A DNA stretch of 64,000 bases from Streptosporangium pseudovulgare. GTDB taxonomy: Bacteria; Actinomycetota; Actinomycetes; Streptosporangiales; Streptosporangiaceae. A program made the translations under genes and the position numbers. Location of the stretch: NCBI RefSeq assembly GCF_014648055.1, contig NZ_BMQJ01000002.1, positions 434,001 to 498,000 on the forward strand. The letters are read 5' to 3'. Within the stretch, counting starts at the first letter, position 1. The number at the start of each line of letters is the position of its first letter. Positions 1 to 10,028 of the stretch are shown one piece after another. The notes below the pieces were generated by a model, which made no database searches, was not told the origin of the DNA, and saw nothing but the letters and a program-made list of their open reading frames with translations.

Positions 1-115
1 GTCGGTGCCGTCGTCCCCGTCGGCGCCGTCGTCCTCGTCGCTCCCGGCCGCTCCATGGCCGGGGGCGGCGGCGCGGATCCGGACAGAAGCCTTTTGACAC
101 CCATCCCTTCCAAAG

Positions 116-2941
116 TTGACATCGCCGGTTGACACTGATGGCGTGTCCGCCGCCTCCCGAACCGCCCGGCCCGCGCCGCTGCGCGGGCGGGACGCGGAGC
201 GGGAGGAGCTGGGAGGGCTGCTGGAGGAGGCCCGCCAGGGCCGCGGCGGGGCGTCGCTGCTGCTGGGCCCGGCCGGGATCGGCAAGACCGCGCTGCTGGA
301 CCTCGCCGTCGCCCTGGCTGACGGATTCACCGTGCTGCGCGCGGCCGGCGCGGCGGCGGAGACGTCGATGGCGTTCGCCGGGCTGCACGCGCTGCTGCGC
401 CCCCTGACCGACTCCCCGGAGCCGCCGCCCGGCGCACGGGGCACCGTACTGCGACGGGCCCTGGAGCACGGGCGGGCCGCGCCGGGGATCGCCCTGCCCG
501 CCGCCGTCCTGGACCTGCTGTCGGCGGCGGCCAGGAACCGGCCGCTCGTCGTCTGCGTCGACGACGTCCACCATCTCGACGCCGCCAGCCGCGACGCGCT
601 GGCCTTCGTGGCCCGTCGGCTGTCGGGCGAGCCGATCGCCATGCTGTTCGCGGCCCGGCACCACCAGCACCGTGCCCTCGGCGGCGGAGCCGTACCGGGT
701 GCCGCCGCTGACCTCTCCGACCTGGCCCCGGTCCGGGTGCTGGCTCCCCTCGACGCGGCGGCGGGCCGGGAGCTGGTCGGCGGCCTGGTCCCGTCGCCGC
801 TCTCGGCGGAGCTGTGGGCGGCGCTGGACCGGATCGCCGCCGGCAACCCCCTGGCCCTGGCCGAGACCGCCGCGGCGCTGACACCCGCGCAGCTGGCCGG
901 CACCGCGCCGCCGCCCGAGGCGCCGCCGCGGAACGGGCGGCTGTGGCGGGCCTGCGCCGACCGGCTGGCCCGCCTGCCCGCGGGCACCCGGTGGCTGCTC
1001 CTTCTCCTCGCGGCCGATCCGGACCTGGACGCCGCCGCTCTGGTGCGCGCCGCCGCGCCGGCGGACGCCGCCGAGGCGCTGGAACCCGCCGAACGGACCG
1101 GCATCGTCACCGCGGTCGGTCCGGGCTGCCACCGGTACGGCTTCGCCGAGCCCGTGATGCGCCCGGTGGTCTACCACGGCGCCTCCCTCGCCCTCCGCCG
1201 CGCCGCCCACCGCCTGCTGGCGAACGTCCTGGACCAGGACCACCACCGCCTGCGCCGCGCCTGGCACCGGGCGGCCGCGCTCGACGGGCCGCAGGAGGAA
1301 CTCGGCGAGGAACTGGCCGCCGCCGCGTGGGCGGCGCAGCCGTACGGCGGTCTTCCCGAGCCCTACCGCGCCTTCGAGCGCGCGGCCGAGCTCACCGGGC
1401 GGGGCGAGGTCAGGGCGGCACGCCTGGCCGCCGCGGCCCGGCACGCGGCCAACTCCGGCCGCCCCGACCTGGCCGGATCATTGCTCGCCCGGCTGCGCAC
1501 CGCGACGGTCACCGCCGAGACCCGGGGCCGGGCCGAACTGCTGCGCGGCACCCTGGAGCTGCTGGGCGGAGAGACCGGCAGCGCCCACGACAGGTTCCTG
1601 GCGGCGGCCGGATGGCTGCTGGACCGCGACCGCGAGCTGGGGGTACGGGCACTGGTCCGCGCCGCCGACGCGGACTACTTCGCCGGGGACCACCGGCGGT
1701 TCCTCGCCATCGCCCGCCGGGCCGCCGGGCTGCGCCGTCCCGACGACGGCCCGGCCACGCGCCTGATGTTCGAGTACCTGGCCGGGCTGTCCGCCTCCTT
1801 CCGGGGGCGGCACGCCGAGGCGGCCGGTCCGCTGCGCAGGGTGCGGCGGCTGGCCGGGCCGGTGCGCGACCCGGCCATGCTGGCCTGGGCGGGCGTCGCC
1901 AGCCTGCTGCTCGGGGAGGACGGGCACGCCCTCGAACTCGCGGGCCGTTCGGTGGACGGCGCGCGCCGCAGAGGCGCCGTCTCGGCGCTGCCGCACCTGC
2001 TGGAGCCGGTCATCCACGCCGAGGTCTGGACCGGCCGCTACGCCTCGGCCGCCGCCAACGCGGCGGAGGGGCTGCGCCTGGCCCGGGAGACGGGACGGCG
2101 CGGCGCCGCAGGCCACCACCTCGCGTGGCTGGCGCTCATCGCGGCCGTCCAGGGGGATGAGGAGACCTGCGGGATCCGGGCCAAAGCGGCCTTCGAACTC
2201 GCCGACGCCCACGGCCTGGGGATGGCGGCGGCGCTGGGCAACTGGGCGCTGGCCCACCTGGACCTGGCGGCGGGCCGCGCCGGGGAGGCGGTGGCCCGGC
2301 TGGGCGCCGGCCGCCGGAACGGCCACGTGGTCGTCCGGGTCATGGCCGCCCCCATTTTCATCGAGGCCGCCGCCCGCACCGGGGAGCGGCAGCGGGCGAG
2401 GGCCGCGCTGCGGTCACTCGACCGCTGGGCGGCCAGCACCGACAGCCCCGACCGCCTGGCGCTGGCGCTGCGGTGCCACGCGCTGCTGGCCGTACCGGGC
2501 AGGGCCGAGACCCTGTTCCGGGACGCCCTCGACCTGCACCACCGGGGGGCGTGCGAGTTCGAGACGGCCCGCACCCAGCTGCTGTTCGGCGGAGCGCTGC
2601 GCCGGGAGCGCCGCCCCGGGGACGCCCGGCCGCACCTGCGTGACGCCCTGGACACGTTCGAACGGCTCGGCGCCCGGCTCTGGGCCGAGCAGGCCCGCGC
2701 GGAGCTGCGCGCGGCGGGGCAGTCCGTCCCGGCCCCCGCACCGCCCACCGCATCGGCCGGGGCCGGTCACCTGACCGCCCAGCAGCTGCAGATCGCGCGC
2801 ATGGTCGCCGAGGGCGCCACCAACCGCGAGGTCGCCGCCCGCCTCGTCCTCAGCCCCCGTACGGTCGAACACCACCTGCGGAACATCTTCGCCAGGCTCG
2901 GCGTCCGATCCCGGGTGGAGCTGGTACGCCTGCTGGGCTGA
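116..2941 (+). CDS. LuxR-family ATPase transcriptional regulator (LAL/AAA type)
   Basis: Large one-component regulator of 941 residues. An N-terminal P-loop ATPase has Walker A GPAGIGKT near residue 52 and a Walker B-like [12 protein letters not shown] near residue 144. A long alpha-helical, TPR-like middle follows. The C-terminus (about 880-941) is a LuxR/GerE helix-turn-helix with the usual NREVAARL and [13 protein letters not shown] segments. By family it should bind DNA in an ATP- and ligand-dependent way. The TTG at 116 is the longest start; a GTG at 143 is a plausible alternative and neither has a strong ribosome binding site. It stands alone and its target is unknown; the cutinase gene lies just downstream on the same strand. 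Confidence 0.88.
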   Translation: MTSPVDTDGVSAASRTARPAPLRGRDAEREELGGLLEEARQGRGGASLLLGPAGIGKTALLDLAVALADGFTVLRAAGAAAETSMAFAGLHALLRPLTDSPEPPPGARGTVLRRALEHGRAAPGIALPAAVLDLLSAAARNRPLVVCVDDVHHLDAASRDALAFVARRLSGEPIAMLFAARHHQHRALGGGAVPGAAADLSDLAPVRVLAPLDAAAGRELVGGLVPSPLSAELWAALDRIAAGNPLALAETAAALTPAQLAGTAPPPEAPPRNGRLWRACADRLARLPAGTRWLLLLLAADPDLDAAALVRAAAPADAAEALEPAERTGIVTAVGPGCHRYGFAEPVMRPVVYHGASLALRRAAHRLLANVLDQDHHRLRRAWHRAAALDGPQEELGEELAAAAWAAQPYGGLPEPYRAFERAAELTGRGEVRAARLAAAARHAANSGRPDLAGSLLARLRTATVTAETRGRAELLRGTLELLGGETGSAHDRFLAAAGWLLDRDRELGVRALVRAADADYFAGDHRRFLAIARRAAGLRRPDDGPATRLMFEYLAGLSASFRGRHAEAAGPLRRVRRLAGPVRDPAMLAWAGVASLLLGEDGHALELAGRSVDGARRRGAVSALPHLLEPVIHAEVWTGRYASAAANAAEGLRLARETGRRGAAGHHLAWLALIAAVQGDEETCGIRAKAAFELADAHGLGMAAALGNWALAHLDLAAGRAGEAVARLGAGRRNGHVVVRVMAAPIFIEAAARTGERQRARAALRSLDRWAASTDSPDRLALALRCHALLAVPGRAETLFRDALDLHHRGACEFETARTQLLFGGALRRERRPGDARPHLRDALDTFERLGARLWAEQARAELRAAGQSVPAPAPPTASAGAGHLTAQQLQIARMVAEGATNREVAARLVLSPRTVEHHLRNIFARLGVRSRVELVRLLG

Positions 2942-2977
2942 GCCCCGTCGCCGGGCCGGATCCCATGGACGGCCCGG

Positions 2978-3046
2978 ATGGGACCTCGGGACCTCAGAAC
3001 CTCGTGACATCGGGACCTCGGGACATCGGGGCCTCGGGACATCGCC
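2978..3046. repeat. Short direct repeats in the LuxR-cutinase intergenic region
   Basis: About seven imperfect units resembling GGGACCTC or GGGACATC run head to tail between the LuxR stop and the cutinase start. The tract looks like slipped-strand expansion. It sits where the cutinase promoter should be, but no regulatory role is shown. Confidence 0.5.
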
Positions 3047-3207
3047 CGGTGAAGGCACGTGATTTCACCGATGCGCGAAGGCCGTACCGGCCGAACAATG
3101 GCCCGGAAAGCAGTCGCCGGGAACTCCGGCACCGTCTCCCCACCGCCCGCCCCGGCGGGCCGGGCGGCGCCGGGTTCCTCCCCCCGACCAGCAGGGAGCA
3201 CACGAAC

Positions 3208-4206
3208 GTGCAGCCACGGACATCCCCCTCCTCCGGCATCCCCCAGCCCTCCGCCTCCCGGCTCCGCACCCCGACCGGCGTCCCCGCGCCCGCCCGGCGT
3301 CCCCGGGTCTCCCGGGTCGCCACCGTGATCGGCATGGTCATGGCCCTGGCCCTCGGCGGCCTGGCGCTCTCCCCCGGCGCCCACGCCTCCACCTCCACCT
3401 CCGCTGCCGCCTCCGCCGCCGCCGTCGACAATCCGTACGAGCGCGGGCCGGCTCCCACCGAGGCGAGCATCGAGGCGTCGCGCGGTCCCTTCGCCACCTC
3501 GCAGTACTCGGTGTCGGTGCTGCAGGTGAGCGGGTTCGGCGGCGGAACCGTCTACTATCCGACCGACACGAGCCAGGGAACCTTCGGGGCCATCGCCATC
3601 TCCCCCGGCTACACCGCCACCTGGGCCAGCCTCAGCTGGCTCGGCCCCCGCCTGGCCTCCCAGGGCTTCGTCGTGATCGGCATCGAGACCAACACGATCT
3701 ACGACCAGCCCGACAGCCGCGGCCGCCAGCTGCTGGCCGCGCTGGACTACCTGGTCCAGAACAGTTCGGTCCGCGGGCGGATCGACGCCACCCGCCTCGC
3801 GGTCGCCGGACACTCCATGGGCGGCGGCGGCACCCTGGAGGCGGCCGCCACCCGGCCGTCGCTGCAGGCCGCCATCCCGATCGCCCCGTGGAACCTGGAC
3901 AAGACCTGGTCGGAGGTCCGGGTGCCGACGATGATCATCGGTGGCGAGGCGGACACCGTCGCCCCGGTGCTCACGCACTCCGAGCCGTTCTACACGAGCA
4001 TCCCGGCCTCGTCGGAGAAGGCGTACATGGAGCTCAACGGCGCCTCGCACTTCTTCCCGCAGACCCCGAACACCACGATGGCCAAGTACATGATCTCGTG
4101 GATGAAGCGCTTCATCGACGACGACACCCGCTACGAGCAGTTCCTGTGCCCGGCTCCCCGGAGCCTGGCGATCCAGGAGTACCGCGACACCTGCCCGCAC
4201 GCCTGA
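3208..4206 (+). CDS. Secreted cutinase / PET-hydrolase-type polyester esterase
   Basis: Precursor of 332 residues. GTG 3208 is chosen because AGGGAG lies 9 bases upstream and because it gives a classic signal peptide: an Arg-rich n-region, the hydrophobic segment [15 protein letters not shown], then an AHA cleavage site. The mature part is an alpha/beta hydrolase of the actinomycete cutinase family. The nucleophile elbow is GHSMGGGG, the acid is in GGEADTVAP and the histidine in GASHFF. The oxyanion/aromatic clamp residues of PET hydrolases are present: Tyr in SPGYTATW, Met after the catalytic Ser, and Trp in IAPWN. Two C-terminal Cys (FLCPAP and DTCPHA) match the conserved disulfide. Family function is hydrolysis of cutin and aliphatic or aromatic polyesters outside the cell. 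Activity on PET is inferred only. Confidence 0.93.
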   Translation: MQPRTSPSSGIPQPSASRLRTPTGVPAPARRPRVSRVATVIGMVMALALGGLALSPGAHASTSTSAAASAAAVDNPYERGPAPTEASIEASRGPFATSQYSVSVLQVSGFGGGTVYYPTDTSQGTFGAIAISPGYTATWASLSWLGPRLASQGFVVIGIETNTIYDQPDSRGRQLLAALDYLVQNSSVRGRIDATRLAVAGHSMGGGGTLEAAATRPSLQAAIPIAPWNLDKTWSEVRVPTMIIGGEADTVAPVLTHSEPFYTSIPASSEKAYMELNGASHFFPQTPNTTMAKYMISWMKRFIDDDTRYEQFLCPAPRSLAIQEYRDTCPHA

Positions 4207-4221
4207 GCGGCGGGCACCCCC

Positions 4222-4256
4222 GCGCCGGCGGCCCCCTTTCGGCCGCCGGCGCTTTT
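4222..4256 (+). terminator. Intrinsic terminator after the cutinase gene
   Basis: A perfect 12-bp stem (GCGCCGGCGGCC, 4222-4233; complement 4241-4252) with a 7-nt loop is followed by TTTT. It starts 15 bases after the cutinase stop. Confidence 0.85.
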
Positions 4257-4401
4257 CGCGGGCGCGGCAGGGCCCCGAGGGCTTGGCTGAGGGGCATGAC
4301 GGAAGAAACCACCGGGCTCGGTCCCACCGGGCGACCGCACCATCCGCGACAAGGTGAATCGAACCTCCGGTGATGGCAGGGCGAGCATTGATCGCTGAAC
4401 A

Positions 4402-4418
4402 TACCATACCGTATGGTA
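4402..4418. promoter_or_regulatory. TetR operator upstream of the DoxX-like gene
   Basis: Perfect 17-bp palindrome TACCATACCGTATGGTA, 26 bases before the DoxX-like start. It shares CATACC-N4-GGTA with the element at 4839-4854 upstream of the TetR gene. It is the likely binding site of that regulator. Confidence 0.7.
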
Positions 4419-4444
4419 CGTCCAGCGATCTTCTAAGGAGAGAC

Positions 4445-4804
4445 ATGTCCGCATTGCCCGACCCCGTCTGGCCGGTCGTCCTTCTGGCGTTCATTCAGGT
4501 CAGCGACGCCATCATGTGCATCAAGCCCATCCCGTTCATCGTCCGGTGCCTTGAGGGCGTGAAGTGGCCACGACGCCACTGGTGGATACTGCCGCCGCTG
4601 AAGTTCGCCGCGGCGGCCGGTCTGGTCCTCGGCATCTGGCTGCCGTATCTCGGCGCCGTCACCTGCGGCGCCCTCGTGCTCTACTTCGTCGTCGCCATCG
4701 CGGTGCACATCGCGGCCCGGGACTTCGGCCGCAACCTCTTCCTCAACGCCGTCGGCATGCTGCTGATCTGCGTCGCCACCGGCGTCCACAGCTTCCTGAC
4801 GTGA
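4445..4804 (+). CDS. DoxX-like small membrane protein
   Basis: 119-residue integral membrane protein with four predicted hydrophobic segments, resembling the DoxX-like family (DoxX_2). Start ATG 4445 has AAGGAG 5 bases upstream. The family is loosely tied to redox or quinone-associated membrane functions; the substrate is unknown. It lies between two copies of a CATACC-N4-GGTA motif and directly precedes a TetR gene, so repression by that TetR is likely. Confidence 0.75.
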   Translation: MSALPDPVWPVVLLAFIQVSDAIMCIKPIPFIVRCLEGVKWPRRHWWILPPLKFAAAAGLVLGIWLPYLGAVTCGALVLYFVVAIAVHIAARDFGRNLFLNAVGMLLICVATGVHSFLT

Positions 4805-4838
4805 CGCTCGTGAGCGCCTCGGCGGGCACGGGCCGTTC

Positions 4839-4854
4839 CATACCCTGTGGTATG
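4839..4854. promoter_or_regulatory. TetR autoregulatory operator
   Basis: CATACCCTGTGGTATG, an inverted repeat with 6-bp arms and a 4-base spacer, lies 9 bases before the TetR start. It matches the core of the palindrome at 4402-4418. Confidence 0.65.
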
Positions 4855-4862
4855 TTCGCCGG

Positions 4863-5441
4863 GTGAGCACGGCACGAGACCGGTGGCTGGACGAGGGCCT
4901 GAAAGTCCTTGCGGAAGAGGGTGCGGCAGGGATCCGGATCGACCGGATCGCCGCCCGGCTCAACCTGTCGAAGGGGTCGTTCCACCATCACTTCGACGGC
5001 GCCGACGGGTACAAGAAAGAGCTTCTCGCCCGCTTCGAGCGTCTTTCGGTTGAAGCGCTGGAGAACGCCATCTCCGCGGTGGGCGAATCGGCCGGCCCCC
5101 GTACGGTCCTCACGCAGCTGACGAAACTCGTCGGCTCCGACGACACCGGCCTCTACCGGCCCGAGGTCGAGACCGCGCTGCGGGCGTGGGCGACCTGGGA
5201 CGCGGACGTGCGTGCCGTGCAGACCCGCCTCGACGAGGCACGACTGGCCGCGCTCCAGCGGGTGTGGCGCCCGGCCGCCGCCGGTGACGAGGAGGCCCGG
5301 ACCGCGGCCCTGCTGCCCTACCTGCTCGCGGTCGGCGCGACCGTCGTCTTCCCTCCCGTCGGCCCCGACCGGCTTCGCGACCTCTACGAGCTCCTCCTGC
5401 CCCTCGTCCCGGACGACCCCGGCGAGGCGGTCCCCGCGTAG
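4863..5441 (+). CDS. TetR-family repressor
   Basis: 192 residues. The N-terminal HTH (about 8-50) contains the hallmark IDRIAARLNLSKGSFHHHF. The C-terminal ligand-binding helices contain TALRAWATWDADV. GTG 4863 is used; an operator overlaps the short leader and there is no clear Shine-Dalgarno, so the transcript may be near-leaderless. It probably represses itself and the DoxX-like gene. Confidence 0.87.
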   Translation: MSTARDRWLDEGLKVLAEEGAAGIRIDRIAARLNLSKGSFHHHFDGADGYKKELLARFERLSVEALENAISAVGESAGPRTVLTQLTKLVGSDDTGLYRPEVETALRAWATWDADVRAVQTRLDEARLAALQRVWRPAAAGDEEARTAALLPYLLAVGATVVFPPVGPDRLRDLYELLLPLVPDDPGEAVPA

Positions 5442-5501
5442 GCGTCACCCCGATCTCCGTACCGGCCGAAAGTGTCGGTGCGGCTGGTTAGGTTCCCCGC
5501 C

Positions 5502-8132
5502 ATGGATCACTGGGGCGAGATCAGGAACCTGATCGAGAGAAGGCGCGCCGGCCGGCTCGCGGAGAAGGTCAGGACACTGGACGGCGAGGCCCGCAAGGAG
5601 GTCGCCGCCCGGCTGCCGGAGCTGCTGAAGGAGTTGCGGGGCCGGTTCGACCGCTGGGACGACGGCCTGGTCGACTACGGCCCCGCACTGCGGGTGGCGG
5701 GCGCCGCCACCATCGGTGGCGCGGCGGCCGTGACGTCCTGGCTGTATCGGCGCGACTTCGCGCCGCGGTGGTCCGGCCCCGACAACGACGTGGACCTGAT
5801 CCTGGCGGTGCTCGCCGACCGGCCCGCCGCCTGGCGCGCCGACCTGGCCGAGCGGGTCGTGCTGCGCCTGCGCGCCTCCGACGACCGCGGCGTCGCCCTC
5901 GCCCTGGCACTGCTCCGCCAGACCGGCGTCGAGCCGCCGCAGCACGACCCGCTGGTGGCCGGCTGGGCGGACCGCGTCCCCTCGGACCTGGGCGCCGACC
6001 CGCTGCTCGACCACCTGCTGCCGCGCCTGTTCGAGGCCCAGGGCGTGGGCCGGGTGCTCCAGTGGGAGAAGGACCCGCACGAGGGCTGGCTGGGCGCGCT
6101 GACGGCCCTCGCCGACGCGGGGCGGGTGAAGCGCGAGGAGCTGATCGACGGCTGCGTGCGCCGCTTCCTGCTCGGCGGCACGGCCATCGACCTGCGGTTC
6201 TTCGTCCGCCTGCACGAGGCGCTCGACCCCTCGCCCGCCGAGACGGCGTCCCGTGCCCGTGACTACCTGCGCCTGCTGCCCGCCTCCCCCGGTCCGGTCG
6301 CCGAACCGGCCGCCAGGCGGCTGCGCGACTGCGACGGCCTCACCGCCGACGACCTCGCCGAAGCGTGGGAGTCACTGCTGTTCCGCCCCGAGCGCAAGCT
6401 GGTACGCGCCGGGCTGTCGTGGCTCGACCGTTCCGTACGGCGCACACCCGCGCTGGCCGGTGTGGTCGCCGCGCCGCTGGCCCGCGCGTTCGCCGCCGAC
6501 TTCGCCGAGCTCCAGGAGAAGGCCGTCGAGCTGGCCCTCACCCACGCGGACGGCATGGGCGAGGAGGGCCGCGCCACCATACGTGAGGCCGTCGAACTGC
6601 TCCCGCCCCACCTCGGCCACCGGGCCGCCGCCGTGTTCACGGGCGGCACGGTCGCCGAGGCCGAGCCCGCGTTCACCCCTCCGCCGCCACCCGCCGCGCC
6701 CGAACGCTCCCGGCCCCTCGAACCTCCGGTCGAGTCCGTCGAGGAACTCGATCTGCTGATGTGGCGGGAGGGACCGCATTCATGGCAGACCTGGGAGCGG
6801 TCGCTCGCCGGCCTCGTCGCGCTCGCCCACCGTGACCGGGCGGGTACGGCGGCGGCGATGCTCTCCGGACTGCGCGAGACGCTCGCCCGGCCGTGGGCCG
6901 ACCAAAACTACCGGCGGGAGCCCTGGGAGCATGCCGGCCAGTGGCTCCAGGGCGCCGTCCGCTCCCTGACCGCTACCGCGCCCATCCCGCACGCCTGGCG
7001 GCGTTTCATGCCGAGGGGGAGCCTGGCCGCCCCGCACCGGCTCCTGCTGCACCGCGCGGCCGAGGTCCTGCGGGCCGTCGAGGAGGACGCCCTCCCACCG
7101 CTGCTGCTGGCCACGCCCACCCACAGCACGGGGCACGTGGCGGCGGCCGAGCTGGTCCGGCGGCTGGAGGTCATCGAGGCCACCGGGGCCGAACCGCTGG
7201 CCGCCGACCTCCAGCAGGCGCTGCTGCGCCTGCCGCGCACCCCGGATCCCGAGGCGGCGGAGCGGGCGGCCCGCCTGACGTCCGCGGCGGGCCGGATCCT
7301 CGCCGCGTGGGCCTGCCCGCAGGTCGGGATCGAGCTGGAGTGGACCTGCGAGAACGGCGGCGACGGCGACCACGACTGGCACGACCGGAGCCATGACCAC
7401 GACGTGCGCCTGGTGCCCACGGCCACCGCCGTACCCGTCGGTCTGCCGCTGGTCGACATGATGCTCGGCGTCCCCGGGCACCGGGCCGAGGCTGAGCACC
7501 TCGAATGGTGGCCCTCAACGCTGCCTTCACACCGTGAGGTCGCCGCCGCCCATCTCATGCCGTACGCGCTCAGGCAATCATGGAACGACCCCTCCGTCAG
7601 GCTGGAGCAGATCCGCCATCTCGCGCGAGCCGAAGGACCGGCCGGGGCGGCGTTCTCGGTGATGCTCGCCCGCGTCCTGGGTGAACCGGGGACACCCGGG
7701 TCCGTCGACGTGCTGCTGGAGGTCGCCGCGCGCGACGAGCTGCCCGCGGCCGAGGTCGGCCGCCAGGTGGGACTCCTGCTGGCCGGCGGCGAGGTCAGGA
7801 TGATCGACATGGTCGCCGCACTCGACGCCGCGGCCGGGCGGGGCGCCCACGCGCACGTGTGGCGGATCGCCGCCGCGGCGCTGCCCGTGCTGCTGCCCGC
7901 GCCGGGCGAGCGCCCGCGCAACGGCCTGGCCGACTTCGTCGCGCTCGCCGCCACGACCGCCGAGTGGTGCGGTGCCCGCGGTGAGATTCCCGAGGTGCGT
8001 GACATGGCGGCCCGCAAGGGGAACAGCGGGCTGCTCCGCGAGGTCCGCCGGCTGCACGACCGGTTCACCGGCGGCGCGCCCGGGACAGCGGACACGAACA
8101 GCGTCGGCACCGGCGCCGATCAGGAAGGATGA
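5502..8132 (+). CDS. Large helical-repeat protein, DUF6493-like
   Basis: 876 residues from ATG 5502; an upstream in-frame GTG at 5472 would add 10 residues. Sequence is almost all alpha-helical with repeated Leu/Ala/Arg-rich helices, suggesting HEAT-like solenoids, and includes an Asp/His-rich stretch (GDGDHDWHDRSHDHD) near residue 630. It recalls the actinobacterial DUF6493 family of about 900 residues, but I assign this from general resemblance. No catalytic motif, signal peptide or membrane segment is seen. The stop overlaps the next start (ATGA), so the two are co-translated. Function unknown. Confidence 0.7.
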   Translation: MDHWGEIRNLIERRRAGRLAEKVRTLDGEARKEVAARLPELLKELRGRFDRWDDGLVDYGPALRVAGAATIGGAAAVTSWLYRRDFAPRWSGPDNDVDLILAVLADRPAAWRADLAERVVLRLRASDDRGVALALALLRQTGVEPPQHDPLVAGWADRVPSDLGADPLLDHLLPRLFEAQGVGRVLQWEKDPHEGWLGALTALADAGRVKREELIDGCVRRFLLGGTAIDLRFFVRLHEALDPSPAETASRARDYLRLLPASPGPVAEPAARRLRDCDGLTADDLAEAWESLLFRPERKLVRAGLSWLDRSVRRTPALAGVVAAPLARAFAADFAELQEKAVELALTHADGMGEEGRATIREAVELLPPHLGHRAAAVFTGGTVAEAEPAFTPPPPPAAPERSRPLEPPVESVEELDLLMWREGPHSWQTWERSLAGLVALAHRDRAGTAAAMLSGLRETLARPWADQNYRREPWEHAGQWLQGAVRSLTATAPIPHAWRRFMPRGSLAAPHRLLLHRAAEVLRAVEEDALPPLLLATPTHSTGHVAAAELVRRLEVIEATGAEPLAADLQQALLRLPRTPDPEAAERAARLTSAAGRILAAWACPQVGIELEWTCENGGDGDHDWHDRSHDHDVRLVPTATAVPVGLPLVDMMLGVPGHRAEAEHLEWWPSTLPSHREVAAAHLMPYALRQSWNDPSVRLEQIRHLARAEGPAGAAFSVMLARVLGEPGTPGSVDVLLEVAARDELPAAEVGRQVGLLLAGGEVRMIDMVAALDAAAGRGAHAHVWRIAAAALPVLLPAPGERPRNGLADFVALAATTAEWCGARGEIPEVRDMAARKGNSGLLREVRRLHDRFTGGAPGTADTNSVGTGADQEG

Positions 8133-9040
8133 TCATGATGTCCGAGCGGACCAGGCGGAACAGGAACTGGCGTTCCCGGAACGACGAGGCCCACGCCAGG
8201 CTGATGGAGATCGGCGATCTCGCCCGTGCCGCCGCCGCACCGGGCTGGTCGCGGCTGGCCGTACGCCATGCCCAGGTCGGCTCGCACGCGGTGACCGCCG
8301 TCACCCGCGACGGCCGCGAGATCACCGTCGAGGGCACGGCGGAGCCGTTCCAGCGCGTACGTGAGCTGTCCTACCGGGACGGCGCGGGCACCTGGTTCAT
8401 CTGCGAGCTGGAGTTCTCCCCCGGCGGCAGGGGCTACACCGGACGCGTCGACTCCTCCGCGCAGCCGTTCGAGGATGTGCCGCCGCCGGCGGCGCTGGCG
8501 GAGTTGACCGTCTTCCCCCGTAAGGAGCCGCCCGGCTGGCTGCTGGCCGCGCTGCCGACCGCCGCTCCCCTCGGGCTGCCCACCGCGTACGGTGACCGCT
8601 ACGACCGGTGGTACGACCATTTCGGTGACCGCCGGCCGCCGGCTCCGTCGCCGATCACCGGGGAGCTGGCCTACCGCCCGACCACGACCATGACCGCCCG
8701 CGCCTTCGGTCATGACCAGGAACACGGCCGGTGCCTGATCTACCTGACGGAACAGGCCGACGGCCCCGATGCCGAGCACCTTCTGGTGACGTCCTACCAG
8801 GAGGGTTACCGGGTGGCGCGCCAAGATATGCGCGGCACCGGTGAGGGGGTGCGCTCCATCACGTTGGGCGGCACGACGCTCCGGCTGGAGCTGACGCTTG
8901 AGGCGGCTGACCTGCTGGAGACCGAGACCGTCTTCGAGGTCCGTCTCGACCTGCCGCCCGAGACGCTCGGTGAGCTGCGCACCGTCCTGCCCGGCATGCT
9001 GCGGTCCGTCACCCAGGCGCCGGAGCTGATCGGCTTCTGA
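8129..9040 (+). CDS. Hypothetical protein with YezG-like immunity-type domain
   Basis: 303 residues, 4-base overlap with the upstream gene. The first 140 residues resemble the YezG/DUF600-like immunity fold common beside actinobacterial polymorphic toxins: GAGTWFICELEF, then a short beta segment ending in DVPPPAALAEL and FPRKEPPGWLL. The C-terminal half is unassigned. No toxin gene adjoins it, so either the immunity fold serves another purpose or the partner is lost. The domain call is by motif memory and needs a profile search. Confidence 0.6.
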   Translation: MIMMSERTRRNRNWRSRNDEAHARLMEIGDLARAAAAPGWSRLAVRHAQVGSHAVTAVTRDGREITVEGTAEPFQRVRELSYRDGAGTWFICELEFSPGGRGYTGRVDSSAQPFEDVPPPAALAELTVFPRKEPPGWLLAALPTAAPLGLPTAYGDRYDRWYDHFGDRRPPAPSPITGELAYRPTTTMTARAFGHDQEHGRCLIYLTEQADGPDAEHLLVTSYQEGYRVARQDMRGTGEGVRSITLGGTTLRLELTLEAADLLETETVFEVRLDLPPETLGELRTVLPGMLRSVTQAPELIGF

Positions 9041-9084
9041 TCCGCGGCGACGCTTCCGGCCTGATCTCCCGGCCTGGCGCTCCG

Positions 9085-9906
9085 TCACCGCCGGAAGGGG
9101 GGCGGGGCCGTCGTCCGTACGGTCCCGTCGGTGGCCGCCGTGCCGTCCCGCCGGCGGCCGGCCAGGATGAGCAGCCCGGTGACGCAGAGCGTGCCGACCA
9201 TGATGACGAGCTGCACACCGTAGGCGATGTCCCGGGTGGGCAGCAGCATGTTGGCGATGTGAAAGCCGGTGTGCACGCCGACCGCCGCCCACAGCGCCCC
9301 GGTACGGACTCGCGCGGCCGCGCAGGCGAAGCCGAGCGCGGTCGCCTGGCCCACGTAGAGCAGTCGCTCGACGGGGGTGTCGGCCGGACTGTTGGAGATC
9401 AGGTGCATCGCGCCGAAGCCGATCGACACCACGGCCAGCACCACCGGCGGGGTCAACCGGTCGGACAGGGTGTCGAACAGGTGCCCCCGCCACAGCAGCT
9501 CCTCGGGAAAAGCCTGGCTGAGCAGGGCGAACGCGATCATCAGCGGCAGGTACGGCAACCCGGCCGTGACCATCTCCCAGGGCTGCCAGGCGGCGGCGCC
9601 GACCGCCACCGACAGGGCGTTCGCCGCGGCCATCGCGGCCGTGCCCGCCAGTGCGCCCAGCAGCAGGTGCAACGGAGCCCGCCAGGATCCCCTGAGACCC
9701 ACGCCCCGCCACGGCTGGCGACCGAGGCGGCGGATGAGGTAGACCAGCCCGAGCGAGGCCAGCGTGATGCCGATCATGCCGAGGGGCCGGTAGAGGACGT
9801 TGTCGCGTTCGAGGAGCAGCGTCACGGGGGCGGTTCCGATGATCACCTGCGCGAGCATGGCGACGGCGGTGATCAGGACGGCCCAGACGGGATGGGTGAC
9901 TCTCAT
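9085..9906 (-). CDS. CPBP-family intramembrane metalloprotease
   Basis: 273 residues, polytopic. It contains the Abi/CPBP motifs in order: EELLWRG (EExxxR), FGAMHL (FxxxH) and HTGFHIANM. Family members are membrane glutamic/metallo-endopeptidases related to Rce1. It is transcribed divergently from the histidine kinase/response regulator pair 122 bases away, so it is a candidate target of that system. Confidence 0.88.
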   Translation of the reverse strand: MRVTHPVWAVLITAVAMLAQVIIGTAPVTLLLERDNVLYRPLGMIGITLASLGLVYLIRRLGRQPWRGVGLRGSWRAPLHLLLGALAGTAAMAAANALSVAVGAAAWQPWEMVTAGLPYLPLMIAFALLSQAFPEELLWRGHLFDTLSDRLTPPVVLAVVSIGFGAMHLISNSPADTPVERLLYVGQATALGFACAAARVRTGALWAAVGVHTGFHIANMLLPTRDIAYGVQLVIMVGTLCVTGLLILAGRRRDGTAATDGTVRTTAPPPFRR

Positions 9907-10028
9907 GAACCGCCACGCTAGGGAGCGGGCAGTCGTGCGGCATCGGCCCGCGGGAGGAACCGACCATGACGTTCGTCATGGATCTGTAGGGGGATCACAC
10001 CGGCGGCGCGGGAAACTAGGGTCGTATC

